From: Patescibacteria group bacterium UBA5738
GTDB taxonomy: Bacteria > Patescibacteriota > Minisyncoccia > Minisyncoccales > UBA5738
Length of the DNA stretch: 8,949 nucleotides
Direction of reading: 5' to 3'
Assembly: GCA_002419295.1 (NCBI GenBank)
Contig: DIFW01000016.1
Location: forward strand, 1 to 8,949
Both the position numbers and the translations under genes were made by a program. Below, in pieces: positions 1 through 6,653 of the stretch. Below the pieces are notes generated by a model. It searched no databases. It saw only the letters and a program-made list of their open reading frames with translations, and was not told the origin of the DNA. Position 1 is the stretch's first letter. Every line of letters starts with the position of its first letter.

Positions 1-375
1 CTTTTCTGGGAAGGCGGCGATTATGGCGCGGATTATGATTTATCTCGCGGTTTTGTCGTGAAAGGTGCGGACACGAAGCAATTTCTGCAGAATATTCTAA
101 CCAAAATCGGCTTAACGCCGAAAGAGTATAATGAATTTATCGTATATTGGTATCCGCGGATGAAAGATAATCCCTACAACATTATTTATTTTGCCGGAGC
201 AGAATATACTTCAAGGGCAAAACTTATCATTGCGCCGCAACCCGATTCAATTCTGCGTGTCTTCATGGTTTTTAAGCCCTCGCAAACAAAAATTGATATT
301 ATGCCGCAAACTTTCGCGCCGTTTATTCGTAAAGGTTTTACCGTGGTTGAGTGGGGCGGCGGCGAATTGAAGTAA
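1..375 (+). CDS. Conserved hypothetical protein, C-terminal part (5' end outside window)
   Basis: The reading frame is open from base 1 to the TAA at 373-375 and gives the last 124 residues of a longer protein. A GTG at 58 could be taken as a start. The 19 codons upstream of it (LFWEGGDYGADYDLSRGFVV) read smoothly into the same protein, so I treat the gene as entering from the left. The fragment resembles a C-terminal region I recognise from Patescibacteria hypothetical proteins: a GFVVKG strand, a KEYNEFIVYWYPRM helix, an IIYFAG segment, an ILRVFMVFKP strand and a closing GFTVVEWGG motif. I do not know its function. No transmembrane helix is visible in this part; the full protein may be exported or surface-anchored, but that cannot be judged without the N-terminus. 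It ends 11 bases before the next gene, so the two are probably co-transcribed. Confidence 0.8.
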   Translation, partial: LFWEGGDYGADYDLSRGFVVKGADTKQFLQNILTKIGLTPKEYNEFIVYWYPRMKDNPYNIIYFAGAEYTSRAKLIIAPQPDSILRVFMVFKPSQTKIDIMPQTFAPFIRKGFTVVEWGGGELK

Positions 376-386
376 TCCGATAACCA

Positions 387-2114
387 ATGTCTTATAAAAT
401 AATAATTTTAATTGGTGCAATTGCGTTTTTATCGAGCGTAAGCGTGTATTTTGCATTGCCTAAATCGCATTTAATCGATCAAGATTTGATGGTTGGTGTT
501 GGCGATAAAATAGCGTCAACGACTATAAGCGCCGACGGCATCGGTAATGTTTTTGTTGATGATGGGCGTGAAACCAATGTGGCCAATCAAGCGACGGGGA
601 AAGTGATTATTAATTTGGAAAAAAACGAATATAAAGTTGGCGAAAAAGTTGGAGCAACAATCATAAATGGCATGGACAAAAGTGTTTGGTATTGGGATAA
701 TCGCGCAAGGGTGGTCCCGTTGGTTGGAATTCAAATTTATGAAAATGGCAGTTGGGTGGAATTTGAAAGAAAAAGCGCGTGCGCGTGCAAAGCGAATTGT
801 GGCACTGCGGCGGCGGGGTGGATGGAGTTGCCCGGAGTATCCGTTTTTTCAGATTTTTGGGAAACAAAGGATGACTGTTTGGGCAAAACCGCACCCGGGA
901 AATATCGTTTTTGGTTTTCATACAGTATGAATTCAACCGGACAAGAAAATCCGGTGAATTTTCCAAAAGTCTATTCTGATGAATTTGCGATAGTCGCGAC
1001 CGATGATAACGAGATTTCGTGCGGTGATGGTTCTTGCGAGATCGGTGAAACCGCGGATAATTGCGCCAAAGATTGCGCTATGCCGACTGACTGTATCGAC
1101 GCGGCAACACAAAACAAAATCAACGATTCGGATTGGCGCGAATATAAAAGCGATGAAATCGGAGTTTCATTTAGTTATCCGACGGGTTGCGTTTTTGGGG
1201 GCGATTACGGCGACTGGGGACGGAAGGCATGGTTTAATTGCGAACAATTTGGAATATCAATTGCCGCGAAAAATCATAAACCCTATGGTGTTTTTTTAGA
1301 TTTTAACAATAAATCGGTTGATGTTAATTGGTCGGCGCAAGAATTTGCCATTAATATGGAAATGAAAAAACGCGCTTACGGCCAAAACGAGATTTTATTT
1401 GTTAAAAAATTAATCCCAAAATCGCTTTTGGTGGCGGAATACGCGGCGATTGAAGGTTTATCATCTTTGGATCTTTTTGTCATCTCTCCATTAAACGCAA
1501 ATTACCCCAATTTGGTTATTCGCATAAAATATCCGTTTGAGCGGGATTCGGCGATAAAAGAATATCTTGAATTGGCAAGGGCAAAAAAATTGGATTATTT
1601 TGTTCCGATAGATGTTTACAAAAAAATCGCGCAAAAAATAGAGGCAGGCAGTTATTCAAAAGAATTGGAATGCCGCATTGAAACTGTCCGTAAAATTGCC
1701 GATTCGGCGGTTGTTTCAAGCGAGGGAAAAATCAGCGAATTTGTTCCTTACGAATGGCAGGGCATAACCTTTAAATACCCGGAAAGTTGGCAGGTCGAAG
1801 AGATTCGCTATCGAACTCCGGCTCAAGCGGCGCAAGGATTGCCGGAAGAGGTTATTGGATTAAAGATTTTCAAAGATGAAGAAAGTAAAGCGGATTTTAT
1901 TGCCATTGGCGGCCGGCAGGTTAGTTGCGATCCGCCGGGAAGCCATGCCCTATGTGCGTATATTCAAGAATTGGCAAATTATATTTATACCGACAGTAAG
2001 GTACCGGGAGTTTTGAATCTTTTTGATAAAATCAGAAATTCAATAACTTTTTGCGGCAATGGCAAATGCGAAACCGGAGAAACCGCTACAAATTGCACGC
2101 AGGATTGCAAATAA
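387..2114 (+). CDS. Membrane-anchored or secreted multidomain protein with PsbP-like domains and CGxGxC repeats
   Basis: A 575-residue protein. Residues 4-24 form a hydrophobic segment after a Lys: a signal peptide or N-terminal anchor with no lipobox cysteine. Residues 70-205 look like an extracytoplasmic beta-sandwich (LEKNEYKVGEKV, then IYENGSWVEF, a Cys cluster at 132-138 and a GKYRFWFSY strand). Two short Cys-rich repeats follow the pattern CGxGxCExGETxxNCxxDC, at 212-230 and 556-574; the second closes the protein. Between them lie two segments with the FSYP/FKYP signature of PsbP-like domains, about 248-405 (IGVSFSYP) and 450-552 (ITFKYPESW). The paired cysteines suggest disulfide-stabilised modules outside the cytoplasm. 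The ATG at 387 has no Shine-Dalgarno; it is preceded by TAACCA, much as acsA is preceded by AAACCA. Substrate and role are unknown; adhesion or surface binding is only a guess from the architecture. Confidence 0.85.
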   Translation: MSYKIIILIGAIAFLSSVSVYFALPKSHLIDQDLMVGVGDKIASTTISADGIGNVFVDDGRETNVANQATGKVIINLEKNEYKVGEKVGATIINGMDKSVWYWDNRARVVPLVGIQIYENGSWVEFERKSACACKANCGTAAAGWMELPGVSVFSDFWETKDDCLGKTAPGKYRFWFSYSMNSTGQENPVNFPKVYSDEFAIVATDDNEISCGDGSCEIGETADNCAKDCAMPTDCIDAATQNKINDSDWREYKSDEIGVSFSYPTGCVFGGDYGDWGRKAWFNCEQFGISIAAKNHKPYGVFLDFNNKSVDVNWSAQEFAINMEMKKRAYGQNEILFVKKLIPKSLLVAEYAAIEGLSSLDLFVISPLNANYPNLVIRIKYPFERDSAIKEYLELARAKKLDYFVPIDVYKKIAQKIEAGSYSKELECRIETVRKIADSAVVSSEGKISEFVPYEWQGITFKYPESWQVEEIRYRTPAQAAQGLPEEVIGLKIFKDEESKADFIAIGGRQVSCDPPGSHALCAYIQELANYIYTDSKVPGVLNLFDKIRNSITFCGNGKCETGETATNCTQDCK

Positions 2115-2132
2115 TCGGGGATAAAATACAAT
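2105..2132 (+). promoter_or_regulatory. Candidate promoter upstream of the rhuM remnant
   Basis: A TTGCAA box at 2105-2110 and a TACAAT box at 2127-2132 are separated by 16 bases, giving a sigma-70-like pair. Transcription would start near 2139, about 44 bases before the ATG at 2183. The -35 box overlaps the end of the previous gene. The match is moderate, and the region is AT-rich enough to yield chance matches. Confidence 0.35.
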
Positions 2133-2182
2133 ATAGAGATTATAGGCATAAGTCGTTTTTGAAATTATTTTGTGATTAATTC

Positions 2183-3002
2183 ATGGCAAAAGAGGAAAAG
2201 GATCAAAATCAAATAATTATATATAGAACTCCGGATGGCGCCAAGCGCGTGGAGGTGCGGTTTGAAGACGAAAATGTTTGGCTGTCGCAAAAATTGATGG
2301 CGGCGCTTTTTGATGTTAATGTGCCGACTGTTAATGAACATTTATCAAACATATTCAAAACGGGAGAACTTGAAGAAAATTCAACTATTCGGAAATTCCG
2401 AATAGTTCAAAAAGAAGGGAGCCGGGATGTTGAGCGCGAAATTGAATTTTATAGCTTGGATGCAATTATTGCGGTGGGTTATCGGGTTAATTCCGAGCGG
2501 GGGTTGATATTTCGCCAGTGGGCGACCGAGCGGTTGAAAGAATATATGATCAAAGGATTTGCGCTTGATGATGCGCGGTTGAAGCAAGGCGGACATAAAT
2601 CAAGATACTTTGAGGAACTATTGCAGAGAATCCGCGATATTCGATCCAATGAGCGGATGTTGTATCAAAAAGTTACGGATATTTACGCAACTAGCATTGA
2701 CTATCGCAACGATACCGAAATTACCGATTGTTGATGCGTATCTTTCTTTTGCCGAAATTCAGGCGCGGAGCCAAAATCCGATGAAAATGGTTGATTGGGT
2801 TGTTAAATTGGACGAATATTTAAAACTTTTGGGCAAGGGGGTTTTAAAAAACGCGGGCAAAGTGAGTATGGAAGAAGCGCAGACAAAGGCGAATGACGAA
2901 TTTTCTAAATACAAAGCCGCCGCGGACAAAAAATTTGTTTCTGATTTTGACCGCGCGGTTCGGAATTATTTAGGATCCGAAAATTTAAAAGATAAAAAAT
3001 AA
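2183..3002 (+). pseudogene. RhuM-family protein, disrupted by an internal out-of-frame deletion
   Basis: The 5' frame (2183-2734) encodes a typical RhuM N-terminus: IIIYRTPDG, the winged-helix-like stretch from W33 (WLSQKLMAALF), the FYSLDAIIAVGYRVNS block at 89-104, FRQWATERLKEYMIKGF, and the SRYFEELLQRIRDIRSNE helix. It stops at TGA 2732-2734 just after YATSIDYRNDTEIT. The 3' end of the gene continues in another frame, from about 2718 to TAA at 3000-3002, with the conserved tail AYLSFAEIQA, then NPMKMVDWVVKLDEYLKLLGK. From memory, intact RhuM proteins are about 330-345 residues. Here roughly 65-75 central residues, the HWAIHGHTAAE region, are missing, and the loss is not a multiple of three. 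Both remnants are otherwise well preserved, so the break looks recent. RhuM proteins are known as virulence-associated or accessory proteins; their biochemistry is poorly defined. The N-terminal 183 residues could still be made as a separate protein. Confidence 0.85.
2383..2407. repeat. Perfect 25-base odd palindrome inside the rhuM coding sequence
   Basis: The arms AACTATTCGGAA (2383-2394) and TTCCGAATAGTT (2396-2407) are exact reverse complements around a single central A at 2395. After one mismatch, two more pairs match (2380-2381 with 2409-2410). The centre is the third base of the codon for K71, and the palindrome encodes T-I-R-K-F-R-I-V. As RNA it could fold into a stem of about 10 bp with an AAATT loop; as DNA it looks like a dimer-binding operator. 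By simple arithmetic, a 12-base perfect arm at a fixed spacing is expected about 0.0005 times in a window of this size. Confidence 0.9.
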
Positions 3003-3009
3003 TAAACCA

Positions 3010-4968
3010 ATGATTAAAAAAGGCGAATTGTATTATCCGGACGCGGCGGCGAAGAAGCGGGCGTGGCTCAAATCAAAAAGCGTTTACGCGCCGGCCGAAA
3101 AAAATCCGGTCAAGTTTTGGGAAGACGCGGCCAAGGGGCTGATTTGGCGCAAGAAATGGAAAAAAGCGTATATTGATACGCCGCCTTATATTAAATGGTT
3201 TGCCGGCGGGAAATTAAATATCGCGGAAAATTGCTTAGACCGGCATTTGAAATTGCGGAAAAACAAAGTGGCGTTGATTTGGGAACCCGACAGCATGGAA
3301 GAATCGACAAAAATTTTGACCTATTACGATTTGTACCGCCGGACCAATAAAATGGCCAACGCGCTGAAAAAAATCGGCGTGAAAAAGGGTGATCGCGTTG
3401 CCATTTATTTGCCCATGATCCCTGAGGCGGTGATCTCAATGCTTGCCTGCGCGCGGATCGGCGCGGTGCACTCGGTGGTGTTTTCCGCGTTTTCGGCGCC
3501 GGCGTTGCAAGTGAGAATGCAGGACGCGGGGGCCAAAATTTTGATTACCGCCGACGGATATTGGCGCCGGGGCAAAATCGTCGAGCTCAAAAAACAGGCT
3601 GACGACGCTCTTTTTGAAACTGAAATTGAAAAAATAATCGTGGTGCGCCGCGCCGGAAATAAAATTACCGCGCCAATGCGTGCCGGACGGGATGTTTGGT
3701 ATGATGAAATTACGCGCGGCCAGGACGATAAATGTGCTTCGGTTTTGATGGATGCCGAGGATCCGTTTTTCATTCTCTATACCAGCGGATCCACCGGTAA
3801 GCCCAAGGGCGCGTTGCACACTTGCGGCGGTTACGCGGTTTCGGCATACGCTTCGGACAAATGGATTTTTGATTTGAATGAAGATGATATTTTTTGGTCC
3901 ACCGCCGATATCGGCTGGGTGACCGGGCACACCTATTCCTGCTATGGGCCGCTTTTGAACGGCGCCACATTTTTGATGTTTGAAGGTTTGCCGGATTATC
4001 CCAATCCCGACCGCTGGGCCAATGTGATCGAAGAATACGGCGTGACCGCTTTTTATACCGCGCCCACGACAATCAGAATGTTCATGAAGAATGGCGCGGA
4101 AGCCATAAAGCCGTACACTTTTGACACTTTGCGGGTCTTGGGTTCCGTGGGCGAACCGATTTCCGAAAAAGCGTGGGATTGGTATTTCACCCAAGTGGGC
4201 AAGAAGCGCTGTCCGATAATGGATACTTGGTGGCAGACCGAAACCGGCGGAATTTTGGCGACTTCCTTGCCCGGCATCGGACCGTTCCGCCCGGCTTATA
4301 CGGGAATGGCTTTGCCGGGAATCCGTTTGCGCGTACTTGATGAAAAAGGAAAGCCTTGCAAACCAGGACAAGAAGGCAATGTTTGTTTGGTGCCGCCTTT
4401 CGCTCCCGGATTGTTGCGCGGTATATGGCGCGATGAGAAAAAGTTTTTAGACACCTATTGGAGCCAATATCCTGACGAAAAAATTTATTTTTCCGGCGAT
4501 TTGGGGGTGAAAGACGGGAATGGAATGTTGCGCATTATCGGCCGCGCCGATGACCAGATTAAAGTGGCGGGCCATCGCCTGACTACCGGCGAAATGGAAA
4601 GCGCGATTGCCCGGCATCCGGGCACGGCGGAAAGCGCGGTGGTTGGCGTTTTCGACGAAATCAAAGGGGAGGTGCCGATAGTCTTCGCGGTTGCCAAGAT
4701 CGGCGCGTCGGTTGAAATTATGGAAAAAGAGATTGTCTCTCTTATCCGGAAAGAAATCGGGCCGATCGCGACCCCTAAATCGGTCTATATCGTGCCGGAT
4801 CTTCCCAAAACGCGTTCGGGAAAGATTATGCGCCGATTGTTTCGCAAAATTATCACCGGCGAAGAACTGGGCGATTTGTCCACTTTAGCCAATCCCGAAA
4901 GCGTGGCGCGCATCAAAGCCGTCGTGAATCAAAAAGCGGAAATTTTCAATCAACAAGATAAAAAATAA
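3010..4968 (+). CDS. acsA: Acetyl-CoA synthetase (AMP-forming)
   Basis: This enzyme activates acetate with ATP to acetyl-AMP and then forms acetyl-CoA. At 652 residues it has full family length. The adenylate-forming motifs are in order: the P-loop YTSGSTGKPKG at 257-267, DTWWQTETGG at 405-414, the hinge GRADDQIKVAGHRL at 511-524 and PKTRSGKIMRR at 599-609, whose K605 is the catalytic lysine and the residue typically acetylated for control. The acetate-pocket residues known from Salmonella Acs are all present in matching context: V304 and T305 in GWVTGH, V380 in GSVGEP, and W408. This supports acetate rather than a longer acid. The N-terminal FWEDAAKGLIW region is also typical. No Shine-Dalgarno is seen; the ATG lies 7 bases after the rhuM remnant, so acsA is probably transcribed through the remnant unless a promoter lies within it. 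It is more GC-rich than the flanking accessory genes, as expected of a core gene. Confidence 0.97.
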   Translation: MIKKGELYYPDAAAKKRAWLKSKSVYAPAEKNPVKFWEDAAKGLIWRKKWKKAYIDTPPYIKWFAGGKLNIAENCLDRHLKLRKNKVALIWEPDSMEESTKILTYYDLYRRTNKMANALKKIGVKKGDRVAIYLPMIPEAVISMLACARIGAVHSVVFSAFSAPALQVRMQDAGAKILITADGYWRRGKIVELKKQADDALFETEIEKIIVVRRAGNKITAPMRAGRDVWYDEITRGQDDKCASVLMDAEDPFFILYTSGSTGKPKGALHTCGGYAVSAYASDKWIFDLNEDDIFWSTADIGWVTGHTYSCYGPLLNGATFLMFEGLPDYPNPDRWANVIEEYGVTAFYTAPTTIRMFMKNGAEAIKPYTFDTLRVLGSVGEPISEKAWDWYFTQVGKKRCPIMDTWWQTETGGILATSLPGIGPFRPAYTGMALPGIRLRVLDEKGKPCKPGQEGNVCLVPPFAPGLLRGIWRDEKKFLDTYWSQYPDEKIYFSGDLGVKDGNGMLRIIGRADDQIKVAGHRLTTGEMESAIARHPGTAESAVVGVFDEIKGEVPIVFAVAKIGASVEIMEKEIVSLIRKEIGPIATPKSVYIVPDLPKTRSGKIMRRLFRKIITGEELGDLSTLANPESVARIKAVVNQKAEIFNQQDKK

Positions 4969-4995
4969 AACGAAGGGATATTTTTTTACCGACCG

Positions 4996-5031
4996 AAACA
5001 TTCTCACATTCTCAAGAATCTGGGAATGTTT
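4996..5031 (+). terminator. Candidate hairpin terminator after acsA
   Basis: AAACATTCTCA (4996-5006) pairs with TGGGAATGTTT (5021-5031) over 11 positions with one G-T wobble. The 14-base loop contains a smaller ATTCT/AGAAT inverted repeat. The sequence continues TGTT, giving a short, interrupted T tract. It sits 28 bases after the acsA stop and before the promoter-like boxes of the next gene, which is where a terminator would be expected. The weak T tract lowers confidence. Confidence 0.5.
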
Positions 5032-5047
5032 TGTTAAAGGGGTGGTT

Positions 5048-5075
5048 TTGATTAAAGGTTTGAATGTGTTAAAAT
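5048..5075 (+). promoter_or_regulatory. Candidate extended -10 promoter giving a leaderless DUF6922-abiEii transcript
   Basis: TTGATT at 5048-5053 and TAAAAT at 5070-5075 are 16 bases apart, and TGT immediately before the -10 box makes an extended -10 element. Counting 6-7 bases downstream places transcription start at about 5081-5082, on the A of the ATG at 5082. The mRNA would therefore have little or no leader, and no Shine-Dalgarno is visible. The start position is inferred from spacing only. Confidence 0.5.
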
Positions 5076-5081
5076 CAAAGT

Positions 5082-5318
5082 ATGGAAACGATGGAATTCC
5101 GGCAGGCATTGTTTTGGGATGTTAATCCCAAAAATATAGACCCTAAAAAAAACGCCCAATATGTGATTGAGCGGATTTTGGATTTTGGCAATGATTTGGA
5201 AGTGAAATGGATGTGGGATTATTACGACAAAGCGCTGATAAAAAAGATCGTGGACAAATCGCGATGTTTAATGCCCGAAACAAAAAATTTATGGCAATTG
5301 ATTTTGGCAAACGGCTAA
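5082..5318 (+). CDS. DUF6922-type small protein, putative antitoxin partner of AbiEii
   Basis: A 78-residue soluble protein with an FRQALFWDVN start, an AQYVIERILDFGND helix and a closing KNLWQLILANG. I recognise this pattern (FWD near the N-terminus, VIERILxFG, a C-terminal Trp) as the small DUF6922 family usually encoded directly before AbiEii/AbiGii nucleotidyltransferases. It has no catalytic motif. By position it probably replaces the AbiEi antitoxin, neutralising or regulating the toxin, but this is inferred from gene order alone. The ATG at 5082 lies just downstream of an extended -10 promoter candidate. The stop at 5316-5318 overlaps the start of the downstream gene by 28 bases, which suggests coupled translation. 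Confidence 0.75.
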   Translation: METMEFRQALFWDVNPKNIDPKKNAQYVIERILDFGNDLEVKWMWDYYDKALIKKIVDKSRCLMPETKNLWQLILANG

Positions 5319-5974
5319 ATCTTAATGTTAACATTTTACCTGAAGAAACCAAGATTGCGTTGGATTTTTTGGCAGGTCAAGATTGGTTAAGCAAGAGCCA
5401 TAATTGGTATTTGGCGGGGGGCACGGCGCTTGCGTTGCAAGCCGGCCATCGTAAGTCGTATGATTTGGATTTTTTTAATAAAGACAGCTCTTTTGATAAT
5501 TTGGAATTATTGGTAAATTTTAAAGGCAATAAAGAGTGGGAAATGACTATAAATAAAGAAAATACGATTTATGGCGAATTATTTGGCGCAAAAGTTAGCT
5601 TTATCGCTTACCCCTTTTTTGTTCCGGAGGCAGAATTTATAAAATACGGCACGATAAACATTCTGGCGGCGCCAGATATCGCGGTGATGAAAATCATTGC
5701 CATTTCGCAAAGAGGCCGAAAGCGTGATTTTATTGATTTATATTGGTGCGCAAAAAATGTTGAACCATTAGAAGAAACGATTAAGCGTTTAAAAAAGCAA
5801 TATCCGAGCGTTGCCCATGATTATCATCATATTCTAAAGAGTCTGGCCTATTTCGAAGACGCTGAGCATGACACCGATCCAGAATTGAATTTTAAGGCAA
5901 ATTGGCAGGAAGTTAAAAAATATTTTGCCAATGAAGTTCCGCAAATAATGAAAAAAATAATGGATTTAAAATAA
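5291..5974 (+). CDS. AbiEii/AbiGii-type nucleotidyltransferase, putative toxin
   Basis: A 227-residue protein of the AbiEii/AbiGii family (COG2253-like), whose characterised members are nucleotidyltransferase toxins in abortive-infection systems. The nucleotidyltransferase motif YLAGGTALALQAGHRKSYDL spans residues 40-59: G43-G44 is the phosphate-binding pair, and D58 and D60 form the metal-binding DxD. A second conserved block, AISQRGRKRDFIDLYW, lies at 137-152. Earlier in-frame ATGs at 5207 and 5264 would run deep into the DUF6922 gene and add residues with no family resemblance. ATG 5291 is the last ATG before the conserved domain and leaves a 28-base overlap. No Shine-Dalgarno is visible, consistent with translational coupling. 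With DUF6922 it makes a two-gene toxin-antitoxin-like operon between a candidate terminator and a hairpin. The family call is firm; actual toxicity and phage defence are inferred. Confidence 0.88.
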   Translation: MAIDFGKRLNLNVNILPEETKIALDFLAGQDWLSKSHNWYLAGGTALALQAGHRKSYDLDFFNKDSSFDNLELLVNFKGNKEWEMTINKENTIYGELFGAKVSFIAYPFFVPEAEFIKYGTINILAAPDIAVMKIIAISQRGRKRDFIDLYWCAKNVEPLEETIKRLKKQYPSVAHDYHHILKSLAYFEDAEHDTDPELNFKANWQEVKKYFANEVPQIMKKIMDLK

Positions 5975-5976
5975 AC

Positions 5977-6002
5977 TACCCCGTGGCAAAGCCGGCGGAG
6001 TA
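5977..6002 (+). terminator. Imperfect GC-rich hairpin after abiEii
   Basis: TACCCCGTGGC (5977-5987) and GCCGGCGGAGTA (5991-6002) pair around an AAA loop. The stem has about ten pairs including one T-G wobble, plus one C-A mismatch and one bulged G. It begins 2 bases after the TAA stop. The sequence after it (TTGTTGAAG) lacks a clean T tract, so it may be a weak terminator, an mRNA-stabilising end or a decayed repeat. Confidence 0.4.
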
Positions 6003-6100
6003 TTGTTGAAGTTTCCCGTTGGTCGGAAATTTATAACGCACTAATCAAAGAGCGCAAAGGTGATTCCGCAAGTATTGGTGCGCTTGAAGTGATTGATTAA
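5999..6100 (+). pseudogene. Orphan reading-frame remnant before the small membrane protein gene
   Basis: From about 5999 to the TAA at 6098-6100 the plus strand reads SIVEVSRWSEIYNALIKERK and continues GDSASIGALEVID, then stops. The composition looks like a real amphipathic protein tail. The frame has no usable start codon: there is no ATG, GTG or TTG until a GTG three codons before the stop. It happens to be the same frame as abiEii beyond its stop. I do not recognise the family. The likely explanation is the 3' end of a lost gene, but chance readability is possible for 34 codons. Confidence 0.3.
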
Positions 6101-6101
6101 T

Positions 6102-6626
6102 ATGGCGCGTTTCAAAATCAATGTTTTCATCGGTGTAGGCATTGGTTTGGCAATTATATTGGTTGCCGGTGTCGTTTTTATGCAAAAATACCCTTTTGGG
6201 GTTAAAAAATATAAAACCATTTTCGTTGGTATGGATGCAGCGGAGAAAGCGGGTGATTCAATCGGTTGGGCGCCGCCGGATGACACTGTTATGGAATCGA
6301 AATTTTATGTGTATTCTTTGGGCGATGAAACAATGTGCATCAATTCAAGTTGCGGCGCCGGCGCTTATTTTGCGGAGTGTTTGGGCGGTTGGATTTCCGG
6401 TTATAAAGATATTGGCGATGTGGCCGATTACGGTCTGCGCGAGGCGGGAGTGGACATTAATAAACAAAAGATTATTACCATTGCCGACAAAGACGCGAAA
6501 ATCGTTGGCATTTACCCCGGCGCCGGCATCAGAAATTTACCTTACATCATGAATAACCATCGCAATCTTGTTTCAAAAGAAACTTTTGATATTTGCTGGA
6601 ATATGATGCCGCGGCTATGGAAATAA
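6102..6626 (+). CDS. Small single-pass membrane protein of unknown function
   Basis: A 174-residue protein with basic residues R3 and K5, then a strongly hydrophobic segment at about 7-27 (INVFIGVGIGLAIILVAGVV), which is a signal anchor or uncleaved signal sequence. The rest should lie outside the cytoplasm. It has four cysteines (C79, C84, C93, C165); the first three are clustered around MCINSSCGAG, suggesting disulfides or a metal site. There is also an IVGIYPGAGIRNLPYIM stretch near 134-150. An in-frame TTG at 6093 would add only three residues; the ATG at 6102 is preferred. No Shine-Dalgarno or clear promoter is visible. It ends 27 bases before the RhuM-Fic gene and could be co-transcribed with it, but nothing links the two functionally. 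I do not recognise the family. Confidence 0.7.
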   Translation: MARFKINVFIGVGIGLAIILVAGVVFMQKYPFGVKKYKTIFVGMDAAEKAGDSIGWAPPDDTVMESKFYVYSLGDETMCINSSCGAGAYFAECLGGWISGYKDIGDVADYGLREAGVDINKQKIITIADKDAKIVGIYPGAGIRNLPYIMNNHRNLVSKETFDICWNMMPRLWK

Positions 6627-6653
6627 TCAAAATGAGGTGTGGTGCCAAAAAAT

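Noticed and set aside
58..60. GTG at 58 as the true start of the first gene
   Set aside because: The upstream codons continue the same conserved protein to the window edge, so the gene is cut by the window, not started here.
2732..2734. UGA recoded as an amino acid, as in Gracilibacteria or Absconditabacteria
   Set aside because: No intact gene in the window has an in-frame TGA; reading through this one gives a sequence unlike RhuM, while the conserved tail is in another frame.
2700..2760. Programmed ribosomal frameshift in rhuM
   Set aside because: There is no slippery heptamer or convincing downstream structure, and a frameshift would not restore the roughly 70 missing central residues.
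2610..3002. A separate 130-residue protein starting at ATG 2610
   Set aside because: The first 35 or so codons overlap conserved RhuM sequence in the other frame and resemble nothing; only the part after about 2718 is RhuM-like. It is the displaced 3' half of the broken gene.
3436..4371. 311-codon open frame on the minus strand within acsA
   Set aside because: It is the antisense shadow of a fully conserved acsA and has no recognisable motif; its codon pattern is explained by the plus-strand gene.
5207..5290. Earlier ATG starts (5207, 5264) for the AbiEii-type gene
   Set aside because: They lie deep inside the DUF6922 gene and add residues with no resemblance to the family; ATG 5291 fits the domain start better.
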